Below, piece after piece: positions 23,500-64,000 of a stretch of 64,000 nucleotides of DNA. The first letter of the stretch is position 1; each line of letters starts with the position of its first letter. The notes under the pieces are model-generated. The model had not been told where the DNA came from, did no database searches, and saw only the letters and a list, made by a program, of their open reading frames with translations. The translations under genes were made by a program, and so were the position numbers. This stretch comes from Cristatella mucedo (lineage: Eukaryota > Bryozoa > Phylactolaemata > Cristatellidae). The DNA is taken from positions 5,884,501 to 5,948,500 of the forward strand of contig WPIO01000002.1 in the NCBI GenBank assembly GCA_009760855.2, read 5' to 3'.

Positions 23500-26400
23500 A
23501 GGGATGAGTTGTGGTCACATTGCCATTCAAACTTAAGCGTTCACTTCTTCGAGCCCTAGTAACTGATAGGCTTGTAGGTCATTGTTGTGGTGGTGAGTAA
23601 ATCAGTGTGCTATGAGCAATAACCTCTCACTTTCTATACCAGCCAAAGATAATCTCTTTCAATCTCTCTCTGAAACGAGGTCAACCTCACCGTCTCTATT
23701 GCTGTCTGTCTCTCTTCTCCCATCTTAATGTCTTGCTGCCTCCTCCACTACGTGTTCCAGCTTAACATATCTCTTCTGCTGCCATGCCACTGTGTCTCTT
23801 TTTATTTTATCCGAGAAACCGCGGATGGGAGTCGAAAATATTGTTTACAGTGAGAACCGATCGGTGTTTATCAAAATTACACTGCTGAACCAGTCCTTAC
23901 ATGATTCGACATGTACACTTATTTAGACATTAGAAGGAAGAATTATTTTCTTTTGCCGTTTATCCAAATAAGACACCCAAAATGGACACCAAGGTCTCTT
24001 CAATATCATTATGCATTTTTGTATTGATTTTGTATTGCCAGAACCTATGGATTGAAAAATTTTGAACAACAGTCAGAGAAGTTATAGATCTAATGTCTGT
24101 TACTCAATTCAGTTCTGAAATGCGTTTTTTCTAGCATATGTGAAATATCTAGATTAAATTTTGTTCTTTTCAGATGCTGTATAAATTCATTATTACTATT
24201 ATGGAGTTTGTGTTCTCCTATCTACTTTGGCTATGAGCAACGCAGTATTTTTTTATCTGTAGCGATAAGAGCTGGCTTCCATTTTGGTTGTGCTGATACT
24301 ATAGACCTATTATCTTATTCATAACTAGACTATTTCCTCACAAGCGTTAGTTGGTGAACTAGTCTTGTCGTCTGTTAGAAGTTAGTTGCTTTGTTGCAAG
24401 TTGATTGATGCTTTTCCTGATGTTTCTAGATAGGTTAGGAGCGTCATGGATGCTTTTATACTGTATGCTCTTCTCTTAGGTTTTTTGCTATATCGATTCC
24501 GAGGCTTGACCTCAGTCCAAGACCTACATTTAATGTCAGCAATTGAGCTTTCACATTATGCCGTTGTTTGAGACAGTCCTTTACGATGGTTTATATGATT
24601 TTGCCCTGTGGAAGTAGACTTGTCTTCGCTAGCTTGACTAGCTAGCCAGATAGGTCTTAATAACCAACGTTGTGGCCAGGTACTGCCAACAGGATTAGGT
24701 ATTCGCCAATGTCATGTGCCCTACAATATAAAGGGTGAACTTTGGGTTTATAAAAAATAATCTGACCTACTTTTCGATTGCTATTGAAGGATCCTCATTC
24801 TTTTAGCTGGTGGACATTTTCGACCATCCAGCTAAATTTTCTGTGCATGTCTAGAGTTCGAGTCAGACGGTTTTCCAATTTTATTGAAAAAGCCACCGAA
24901 TAAAGGCCTATCGAGTTCAGTGACTATCAAAGCAACTATTATCAGACATTCTTTGATAAAATAGTTATTATTTTACTTTCTAGTAGGCATCGTTGCTGAC
25001 TTAAAGCTTATTTTCAGCAGTTTGCTATTTATAATGCTGCAGTCACCTGCACGTTCATTTTCTGACGAGAATTCTCTTAATAAACCCATTATTAAAGGGC
25101 TGCTGTTTATCGACTGAATGCGGTGCTGATAATATCTTGCAGTTAAAATTATGGATATGCTTGTGAGTATTAAGTATTTTGTTCCAGCTGTGTGAACGCA
25201 TACGTAAAGCTGAGAGCTTATATGAGAGTCTCTATAAAATGAACCAGCAGCTGCCGCTGCTGTGGCTTTTGTGGCTCCGTTTCTCTTTCTGGCCTTTAAT
25301 GGATAACCGAGGAGCGTCAGGAAAAGACTGGTGATGCTGGCCGAACCGTTGACCATCAGAACGTTCATCCCCCCCCCCGACACTACCAACCAAGTTGACA
25401 TCAGAAATAAGACAGGCTAGAGTAATCATGCAGGAGTGTATCGAGAAATTTGGCGGAAGACTGTATATTTTATGATAACACACAATTGTGCTGGCTTCCT
25501 ATGCCGAGTCACATGCGAACTTGCTAAAATGTCACGCTTGAGGCATTTAAATGCATATATGTGTATACGTGAGTTTTCACTATAGTCAGTGGCTTAAATC
25601 CATGGCTGACTGAATAGTTTGGACAGAAATGATAGCTAACATGCCGATATTCTGTTTGACTGTAGATCGGAAACTTCCGGGGTACTAATCAATTCAGAAA
25701 TTGACTCGATGGTGCTGCTGCCATAGAAATGGCGAAAGACTTTGCTACTAAGACTTTTTGGTATTAAGATTACTAGGTCAACCATCAACCTGACTAGTCA
25801 ATCTAACCAAAGTACAGTGTGACCTATACTCATAGCTTAGTGTAGTTACAGAATACAAGCATGTTCTGAGGGATTGCAAATTAACTTGGGAGTGACTTAT
25901 AGTCATTTTCAACCGCATTGCTTAAGGAAAAGAATTGGTTTCACTACAGTTGTGTTATAAACTGGCAATCTTAACATATTATTACACGGCTGTGATCTTA
26001 ATCATCCGCAGCTTGGACGTAGTTGCTCATCTCGTCTGACGTCAGCTGCATAGCTGCCACATTCTAACTTATGGCAAGCTTCCTTGTCACTTTAAGGTCC
26101 TCTAAATTGCTTTATTCAGCTCTATCGTATGCACCAGCCTACTTGCACGACCTACAAGGCTCCTTCTCTATTGTTTTGTCGCACAGCGTTCTCCTTGGTT
26201 GTTCGACAGCTAATCCCATCAAATCAAAGTTCTTTGGCTATCAGACCATCTGTAGGTATGCACGAAAAGTCTGAAGCTTGCTTCCGTCACCACCTGCAAT
26301 GACGTATTGGAGCATCAGCCAAAGACGCTTCTGCTCCGGCCTCCTTTCGCCTAATACCTGTGAAGTCGTCTTTTTTGTGGCTTTGAGCTATGTTCTCTTA

Positions 26401-27300
26401 TATGTGCACTATACACTATGCACTATAGTGGATATTACCTGGGTCTTAGTAACCGATGGTCCTTGGAGAGCTTCTTGAGTGCTCTTATTCTATCTTTAGG
26501 ATGATGCTTGCATCTACATGGTTGCCTTATGTACGAAAGGTTTTATTTGCTCTCTGTTATTGCTTTGTCTTATAGCGATTGGTATATCGTCTCGATAGGA
26601 AATTCTTTTCCTCATCTGGTTATACTAACAACATATTACAATCCTTATTATTTAGAACCAACCGCTAGGTTTTCTAGTCACCATTCAAGGCAATGTTCGA
26701 CGGTAGTTAGCATTTCAGCTGGTCGTTTTGGTGCCACTTAAGCATACCTGAACCTAGAGCAGTTTCTAGCCCTTAGCTGGTATTTGTTTGCTCATGCTGA
26801 TGCCTTTATGCTCTTTTGGGTAATGTAATGGCTGTGGCGTCAAGCTTCCAAATTATCTCACTGAGGTCACGGACCCGACCATTGCCTTCACGAAGCAGGA
26901 GCATGTGCTCCATGATGACCATTAGATCCACCAGAGTAGGGTGGTTGATTAAGACGAAGAAACCATCTGTCCCAATTGACCAGCTTGCAGGCAACCAACA
27001 GAGCAACTATGGACACCAGGTGATTGCCAAAAAATATGTGATCGCGTCAATATTGACAGAACCTAATATTAAAACTATGAATCGTGTGTTCTTGGTTTAT
27101 GGAAAGTTGTGTAGTGAATCATTTCCTCGCTCTCTTTTATTGGTTATTTGAAATTGCTAAATTTACTACCAAAGGTTTGAGCTACTTTGCAGCTGTAATA
27201 CTAATCAACCAACCTGAAGCCTGAATTATTTCCAGCCTGGCTATATAGTATCTACATGGCACCATCTATACAGATTTTAGGGCATTTTCCGCCTGCCGTT
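23500..27300. other. Noncoding stretch, nothing recognised
   Basis: AT-rich. A faint family A LINE resemblance exists at 26070-26160 (cactttaaggtcct and gcaccagcctact), too weak to annotate. Frames at 24973-25401 and 26816-27151 show no domain. Confidence 0.35.
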
Positions 27301-27306
27301 TACCCT

Positions 27307-27459
27307 GGACATTCCCACTGGTGGACCCTATGATATTACCCTCCCCCGGACATTCCCCAAGAGGTAGGACATTCCCCCTGGGTAGCCCATTTCCCCTATG
27401 TTGATGAATGTATACCTAAGAATATATTGACACACACACATACACACACATATATATAC

Positions 27460-27520
<61 letters not shown>

Positions 27521-27848
27521 AGCAAATGAAGTTCACGCTCTATTGAAAAAAAATTAACTCAGTATATTTGAACGTTTTGTTAATTCCGTATGACATGCTC
27601 CCTGGTTGGCCTGGCACTACACAGTCAATTTAAGTAGTTTAATCACAAAAACTGTACTCTCATGTTTTACTCAATGAACTACTGATATGCCAATCAGATC
27701 ATCACGAACAACGAGCAATAAAAAGGTGCGATAAAACACCTCACTCTATCACGATGCATAGTAGTATATAGAGGTATACAAACCCTAAACTATACCGCAG
27801 GGAGAAGCGTTCTACCCCACGATGAAATGTCGGGGGGGGGGAATGTCC
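27307..27848. repeat. Repeated ggacattccc motif with distant inverted copy
   Basis: ggacattccc occurs at 27307-27316, 27348-27357 and 27367-27376 with G/C-rich flanks. The inverted form ggggaatgtcc occurs at 27838-27848 behind a run of ten G. The enclosed DNA is AT-rich and holds the CA/TA microsatellite. A small nonautonomous element is possible but not shown. Confidence 0.5.
27430..27517 (+). repeat. (CA)n(TA)n composite microsatellite
   Basis: A CA array passes into a nearly pure TA array of about 55 bases, interrupted once by gta. Confidence 0.9.
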
Positions 27849-28269
27849 GTAAAGCAAGGCTGTCGAACATCGCTTCCCAAGTTTACCCGTACTCTCAGCC
27901 AATGAATACTAAATATCTTGTTTTTATTTTAAACTTACTACACAATCTAAATTGCTCATTAATTTTTCGCCTTATTTGACTCCTCGCTCATTTTCACTTC
28001 ATCTTCATTTTTTTCACCAATCCGGATATGACCTAGATAATTTAAGAATAGCCATTAGATGGTTTTACTTGGTTGCTGTAGTGATAGCCGAAAAGATACT
28101 TCTATTTGTTGTACAAAAGAGACTATTGAGTCTGCTAAAAAATATCTTTGAACTTGGAAGATAAATGGATACATTGCCCATTTTCAGATGCCCTCTTCAC
28201 AGCACTTGCTGTGGCTTTACTATATTTGTATCATTGACATTAAAGCAGCGTGTTAAGCTTCCAAGATTA

Positions 28270-29036
28270 GAAGCTGTCTCCGACAGTGGCTTGTAAAAAA
28301 TTTAACTAGCTCTTTAGTTCTGTCTCGGCTTGATTATTGTAATTCCCTTTTGGCTGGGCTACCAAAGAAAGCTATTATGCCACTACAGCGGACTATAAGT
28401 ATGGCTGCAAGGCTGGTCTTCAAGTCCTATGAGTATGGCTGCAAGGCTGGTCTTCAAGTCCCAGCGGTTTGAGCACGTGTCGCCTTTGCCGAAAGAGCTA
28501 GGATGGTTGCCGGTTGAGCAAAGGATACAGAGCAAAGTTCTTACGCTGACCCACAAGGCCTGCCACGGCTTGGCTCCTTCGTATCTAGTTGAACTGCTAC
28601 ACCAGTTTCAGCCTGTTCGCGCCCTCAGGTCCTGTGTGGACAATACATTAGCTGTCCCATTCCTCCGCTTGAAGACAGTTGGCGACAGAAGCTTTAGCTC
28701 TGCAGGTCCTAGACTGTGGAACTCGCTTTCACAATTCTTACGCATTACATTACATTACGCAACGACATCTACTCTCCAACTGCCGGCTATGGCACAGCAT
28801 TTTCAGCGGTCCTGAGCTGCTACTTCCATGCTACTCACTACCTCAACTGCTCTCCTAACTCTGCTATGCTTCCCACTTTCTCTTTGTTGCGTGAGACGAA
28901 GTCTGTTGGCTACCGAATGCGTACCGAAAGCCGCTTAGGCTGTGAGTGCGCTATTCAAAACTCTCCTGCGTAACACCCACATGGTCTTTATGACTTTGTG
29001 GAGTTACTGACGGAGATACATACATACATACATAAA
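28270..29036 (+). mobile_element. CR1-like LINE family B, 3' end with (ACAT)n tail
   Basis: The sense strand encodes LSRLDYCNSLLAGLPKKAI, LGWLPVEQRIQSKVLTLTHK, ACHGLAPSYLVELL and DRSFSSAGPRLWNSLS, the C-terminal part of a CR1/L2-type reverse transcriptase clearly distinct from family A. The 3' UTR runs from about 28760 to tggagttactgacggagata and a (ACAT)n tail (29017-29036). A 34-bp tandem duplication (28398-28461) breaks the frame. It is truncated at the 5' side. Confidence 0.82.
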
Positions 29037-29399
29037 CACCTTTGCTTTTAGTTGACCAGCGTTCAATAGACTAAAGACAAGGGAGCAGTTTTAGCCTCTT
29101 ACCTTTTAATTCGATACCGAGACGATCTTTAACAACAGCGTTTTGCACACCACCCAATGACGGGCAAGTCTGTAAATACTCTTGGACAAGACATTGCGGC
29201 TTAGGATGTCTCTAAAACTCGCCGATTCATCAAAAATAGCGTGTTAGTAATCTCAAGAAGTTTTTTCTGACGTGCTGGGGATTAAATATTGGTGCATTTT
29301 ATCTAACATGTGCAAATTTCTGAAGTAAGCGTTGAAGTAATCAAACGCTGCCTGATTTAACAGCTTTCTGTATAGAGGCGGAAATGCTTTAAAGACTAT

Positions 29400-29525
29400 C
29401 ACTAGTGCTTGCATTGGCAATGAAAGATCTCCCATCAAAGGATTGAAACCCACAACCTTGGCGCCGAGGTCGTGAACAACAACCGCCTTACCAATTGGGC
29501 AATCACTGCACGGAGCAACGTCGAA
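29400..29525 (-). mobile_element. S1 SINE head, antisense
   Basis: Antisense head with tgcttgcattggcaatgaaa, a B box (ggattgaaacc), ttggcgccgaggtcgtga and accgccttaccaattgggca. It lacks the 3' body. Confidence 0.65.
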
Positions 29526-29529
29526 ACCC

Positions 29530-32500
29530 ATTAACGGAGCTTAATTTGGTAAAGAAAATGCCAAATGTCGTCGAAACGAAGACTGCAAGTTGCTCAGTGC
29601 TTTTGAATCTTAATGCACGAGCACACGACGTGTAGTGAGTGTTATCTTTGCCCTGAACGCATACCAAATTCACACTTTTCACCACTTCAATAAGCGTCAA
29701 GTACCAAAGGTATTCCGCAGACGGAAATAAGTAAAACCATCGCGGCCTGCCCTTTCATCTTCGTCAATGACAGACGTCACAACACCATGCTGACTTCTGA
29801 CCGTCTTCTAAACCTTTCGACGTCAAGGGTGTCTGTACTTAAATTAGTTGGAGACAGGCGAGCGGATCAACTTAATCCTTATCGTTATATTTAACTGCAC
29901 CGATCTCCAAATTAGAGCCCGATTTTCACACTGTTCAAGGAGGCGCAAAGTTCCTCACTCTATTTTTAATTCCTTTGCCACAACCAAGTTTCAACTTTTG
30001 TGCTCGGCTTCATCTTGCCGATAAAGTCTTGTCTTCTTGTACATTCGGCTATAAACTTGCTGTTGAGTATATTCACAAACTGCCGATCTACCAGCTCAGC
30101 CTTCACCAACTGTCAGACTATTGATACGCAAACAGAAATTTAGGCTGAAGCAAAAATCAAATGGAAGTCCAATTGAATGGCTTATCAATACACTGCATTA
30201 GGCACCGTAATGGGCAATGGTTAAACGAAACTGTTTGCCGTGTTAGTACTCGAGCATAACGGCTTTTCACATACGCACAAACAATATCAGCGGAATGGCC
30301 CAATGAAAACACACAATACTATTATTACTCAAAAACTTAGCTTATTCTTTTCAAAATGAGCGTAATAATGAACAAATAATAAAAAGTCAGCTATTAGTTA
30401 CGGTAGTCATTCGACATGTAGCATTAGTAAAACACGCAGCGGAGCCAAAATACGGTTCTTCGTCGCAAACATAGCCGGAAATTAAACTACTATATGATTT
30501 CATAGCGTAGACACGATAGGTAGTATGGTCACAGAATAGTAGAGCAAGTTGGTCACAATCAATGTAGCAGTTACTGATCTCACTAGCGGGTGCGGAAGCA
30601 GCGTCGGAGAAATTCACATGAGTGCCTGGAGTTACGATACTTACGACCGGCACCGGAAGAATCAGTTCCTCATATCTTCAGTCAATTTAAGAACTTGTAG
30701 GATTTCGTGTTCCGAGCCGCCACGGCCACGGTAAAGTGCAAAATTACAAACTCTGGATTCGGTGATACACGCAGTTTTAGCAATACGACGATATGATCTT
30801 GACATCGCATCTGCCAATTTGATTAGCGGTTGTGTAAATAGTTTTTGAAATGCTTAGCCTCGCAACTTCAATCAATAAAAAAGGAATAGAAATCAACCAT
30901 AAATCAGCTCGTGGAATGATCGCCTACATTGGATGGTGACCTCTATCCTACCGTAAGAATGTCTTGGCGTCACATTTCGCCAGAAGTGATTCGAAATTGC
31001 ATATCTATGTTTTGTCGAGAACACATTAACACGTTACAAAAGTGAGCTTGGTTTTATCAATCTTGCACGTGGCGGGTATGGGTGATCACAGTAGCCATAC
31101 TGGATTCGCCCTTATAGCTTTTCAGGAGGACGTAAGTACCTCAAGCACTAGGTAGACGATCACAGCTTAACAACTATGTGAGTAGGTCACTCCATACTTA
31201 GCGAGGTTAGTCCTGTTACGGAACTAGAGTGCTGTCCAAAGCCCCCATCCCGCGTTAATGCTTAGGGACCAGCTGCAGTATTAGCCACGTGGCTAGATTC
31301 AGGATTTGAGAATTTTCGGTCTTTCTTAGGTTTGAGTCCCGTATTTTCGGCCTTGCTGGGTTAGGCACGCTCACATTTCATAGTCCGTTATATCTGACCT
31401 GGTATTAGCTCGTTTGAATGCATCGCTTTCTCAACCCTCGCTTTTGCCACAGAGTCATCAACTAGCCTGAATCGTTCGGGGTCACGTGCGGGAATCAGGC
31501 CAATAACCGTTAAGGATCGGAAGTCTTCCGGTTTCTTCTGTAGCTAGCGCTGTGGGTTGGCTGTAAAGCTAGTAAGTGGCATTGTATCTTTTTTCTATTT
31601 GCACCTGAACTTTGCTAGATGGCCTGTTAATACTTTGCCCGTGGTGGTTTTGTTACGCCACCGGCGCTGATTGAGATTCAATTGTAGGGTGGGCTCCCAT
31701 GCCTTTGTTCCTAGAGCGCCGGTTGCCCCAGCGGCCTTGATATCAGCCTACCTTACACGCGGTTTTAAATCATCGCTGTGTGCCATTACTACTGTTTAAG
31801 AATTTCAGAAACTATTTGAATGCTAGATGCTGTAGTATTAGCGTGCACTCGAAACAATGAACTTCGTACGTATACCGCGTGCGCAAAGCCCGGCCTGGTT
31901 GGGTGAGTTGTTTGTCTCGCCTGCGTGCTCATTTGACGCATGACCGCCTGGATTTTGGATTGATGCAGCTGGAATAGTTAAGTGTGCCTATTAGAATCTC
32001 GAAGTAACCGCTCCCGCCTTTATCAGCGTCCCAGCGGGGGCTACTGAAAGCGGAATGTTTTTAAGGATGCCATCCGGTCACCATCAGACCTGATAACCGG
32101 TCACCATCAGACCGTACGTGGTAATTCTTTCTGTCTCCAGTGTCACATGTTCGTCATTTGAACGTGCGTCCATGCTTGGCCTCAGCGCCCAATATGCCGC
32201 TGGCGATCCAGCAACTGTGACCTGCTCTTAAGGTCTAGCCGGGATACCGCATACAACAGCAATTGTTCTGTAGGCTACGTAATATGCATGGCGTGTTTAA
32301 AGCTTGAGAGAAACCCGGCTTCTGTCTTTCAACCGAATCCGGTAGATATTTATCCTAGGAGCGTGATTTGTTTCAGTAGGCCTACATGAGTTTTAGCGCT
32401 AAGCTTAATCGTTGTGTTGAGGTGGACGCAAAAAGGCAATGCTGTTCCAGCTGTCTCGGCAGTGGTTCCATGTCAGGTAGTTTCTGAGCGCCTTTTTAAA

Positions 32501-32650
32501 TAGCGTGGTACTGGCTCCATACAGCAGTTTTGGTAGACTTGGTCTTTCCGTAGCTGTTAAATTTCCACACTTGGAATTCCGTGCAGGTTCTTCAACCCTG
32601 AAAAGAGATCACGGTTTCCTCTGTTACCAGGTTTAAAATGTCACCTTCGG
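29530..32650. other. Upstream flank of the gene, partly CpG-rich
   Basis: No gene is recognised. From about 30900 the sequence becomes richer in CpG and ends 1.3 kb before the first coding exon, which would fit a promoter or 5' region of the MGA-domain-like gene. No TATA box or transcription start can be assigned. Confidence 0.3.
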
Positions 32651-32712
32651 ACTTATGCTAATCGAAGCTAGTAGTTTTGAAAAAGGTGAAAAGGGCATAC
32701 CTCACTCCACTC

Positions 32713-32852
32713 TCGCACACACAGACACAACAACGGAAGCATACGCACACACACTAACCCGCCGGCATGCTCGGACGCATGTACACTCACACACGCACGC
32801 ACACACTTGCACAGATACATGCACACTCACATATGCACACATCCACACACAT
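32713..32852 (+). repeat. Degenerate (CA)n microsatellite
   Basis: CA-rich array with many substitutions, about 1.1 kb upstream of exon 1 of the gene. Confidence 0.85.
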
Positions 32853-33540
32853 TTGGAACAGGGATTTTCTCTAATCTGACTCGGAAGAAAACCTCTACTT
32901 AGCTTTTTCGCTTAGCTTTTGGTAGGAATTACTATTCTGATTTTTGTGTATGGCAATGCTTTCCTTGTATAACATGACATACGCTTACATGCTTTTGACG
33001 TTTGGCTGCATTGCACACTCTTGACTGTAGTAGTCTGTAGCTTCTGCCTAGTTTGCGCAGTCATCAAGTGCTTGTCAACGAGAGGGACGTACATGCTTTA
33101 AATAATATAAATGTATCTGAACATAATGTGAAAGCTCACTATTATCATATCACAAGTCCACAGGAAATCCTAGTGTTGAACCAGAAAGAAGCAATGCTGT
33201 TGTCTTGCCGGTAGTTTCTGAACATAAACGTTCACTACGGACACCAAAGACCCAAGTACTAGCAGGTTCTTACCCTGGTCCGTGCTGCCTATGTTTGCAA
33301 TAAAGATTGTCGCATTTTAGTACTATTTTTACTTCTGTGCTACTCGGTGCATGGTGATTGCATGGCAGCTCATCCAATGGAATATATTGTTGCTATTTAT
33401 CAGCCTCGGAAATATCTGGCCATTAGCAGGTCGATGCTTGGTACTTACGGTCACAATGCATGTGGCTATTGCTGACCGATTTTTTCAACGTACACACTCC
33501 CATTGCACGAACACACTAACAGCTTTCAAGCTCAAACGTG

Positions 33541-33569
33541 CACATTCACACACATGCACACACACACAT

Positions 33570-33606
<37 letters not shown>

Positions 33607-33666
33607 CACACACACACATGCACACACACACACACACACACGTGCACACACACACACACACACGTG

Positions 33667-33710
<44 letters not shown>

Positions 33711-33734
33711 CGCACACACACACACACACACACA
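33541..33734 (+). repeat. (CA)n microsatellite upstream of the gene start
   Basis: About 190 bases of CA with regular tg and cg interruptions (cacatgcacacacacacatg), ending about 185 bases before the start codon. It may sit in the 5' UTR, a 5' intron or the promoter. Confidence 0.9.
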
Positions 33735-33918
33735 TAGTTATATGTGTCCACGCACGCATGCCTTTTTTGATTTAATCACGAATCACGTCTTCAGCATGGC
33801 TGGAGGTTGATCTGGGTTGTACCCAACTGCTGATTGTGCTGCTGTTCATTTGCCGAATCATTATAGATTCCTGGCAGCTTATATATCTCCAGATCCGGCT
33901 ATATTCCACCGATAAGCA

Positions 33919-63854
<29,936 letters not shown>

Positions 63855-64000
63855 CTGCCTGCATTTCTTTTTTTTCTGCTGGTGTCTCACCAGGAGGTCA
63901 AACTTCAATGTATGGAGGGCATTATTTGCCAGATGATAGTTTCATTTTTAAGAAGCTTGCATTTCGACTCTAAATCGTTGGGCTATTGGCAATACACGCC

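Noticed and set aside
24973-25401. 142-residue minus-strand frame
   Set aside because: No domain recognised and the composition is unremarkable; likely a chance frame.
26070-26230. Another family A LINE fragment
   Set aside because: Only two short blocks resemble the RT region; too weak to separate from chance.
33351-33810. His/Thr-rich frames upstream of the gene
   Set aside because: Artefact of the CA microsatellite.

Overview
This is a stretch of animal (metazoan) nuclear DNA, most likely from an invertebrate. The evidence is GT-AG introns, tRNA-derived SINEs, 5'-truncated CR1/L2-like LINEs and many (CA)n, (CT)n and (TA)n arrays; there are no operons or bacterial genes. I cannot place it more precisely. 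Nearly all short open frames are chance frames, microsatellite frames or relics of retrotransposons.

The one convincing host gene lies on the + strand and fills the right half, 33919-63854. I assembled it from splice signals and reading phase: eleven coding exons (33919-34209, 39891-40125, 40551-40682, 45301-45379, 50010-50089, 50186-50433, 53876-55005, 55131-55313, 60906-61282, 62172-62284, 63756-63854). All exon junctions are phase-compatible, and the total of 2967 nt is divisible by three, giving 988 residues plus TAA. The product is a mostly disordered, Ser/Gln-rich, probably nuclear protein. It has a Lys-rich basic run followed by a compact Cys-rich module (residues about 305-345) that resembles the conserved Cys-rich domain of MGA, the MAX-gene-associated protein of the PRC1.6 repressor complex. 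No T-box and no convincing bHLH-zipper is visible. A tandem 9-residue repeat is encoded inside the large exon 7.

The left half (1-33900) contains no gene I can support. It holds: diverged SINE copies (about 285-430, 2225-2330, 12570-12755, 12960-13150); a cluster of pieces of one CR1/L2-like LINE, here called family A (4690-7950 and 13995-15025); a decayed antisense LINE of the restriction-like-endonuclease type (R2/NeSL group, 16550-18440); a second CR1-like family, B (28270-29036); and simple repeats. Several stretches look like unique noncoding DNA, including a CpG-rich zone at 30900-32650 upstream of the gene.

The introns carry further LINE fragments (39185-39835, 56180-56480, 58470-58745, 59690-60110), SINEs in both orientations and large microsatellites, notably a CA array of about 620 bp in intron 4. 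The family A LINE ends in a conserved two-stem hairpin followed by (ATT)n. A tRNA-like unit at 43281-43430 carries the same 3' tail, which suggests a SINE/LINE partnership. This and the MGA-domain gene are the most interesting signals in the window.
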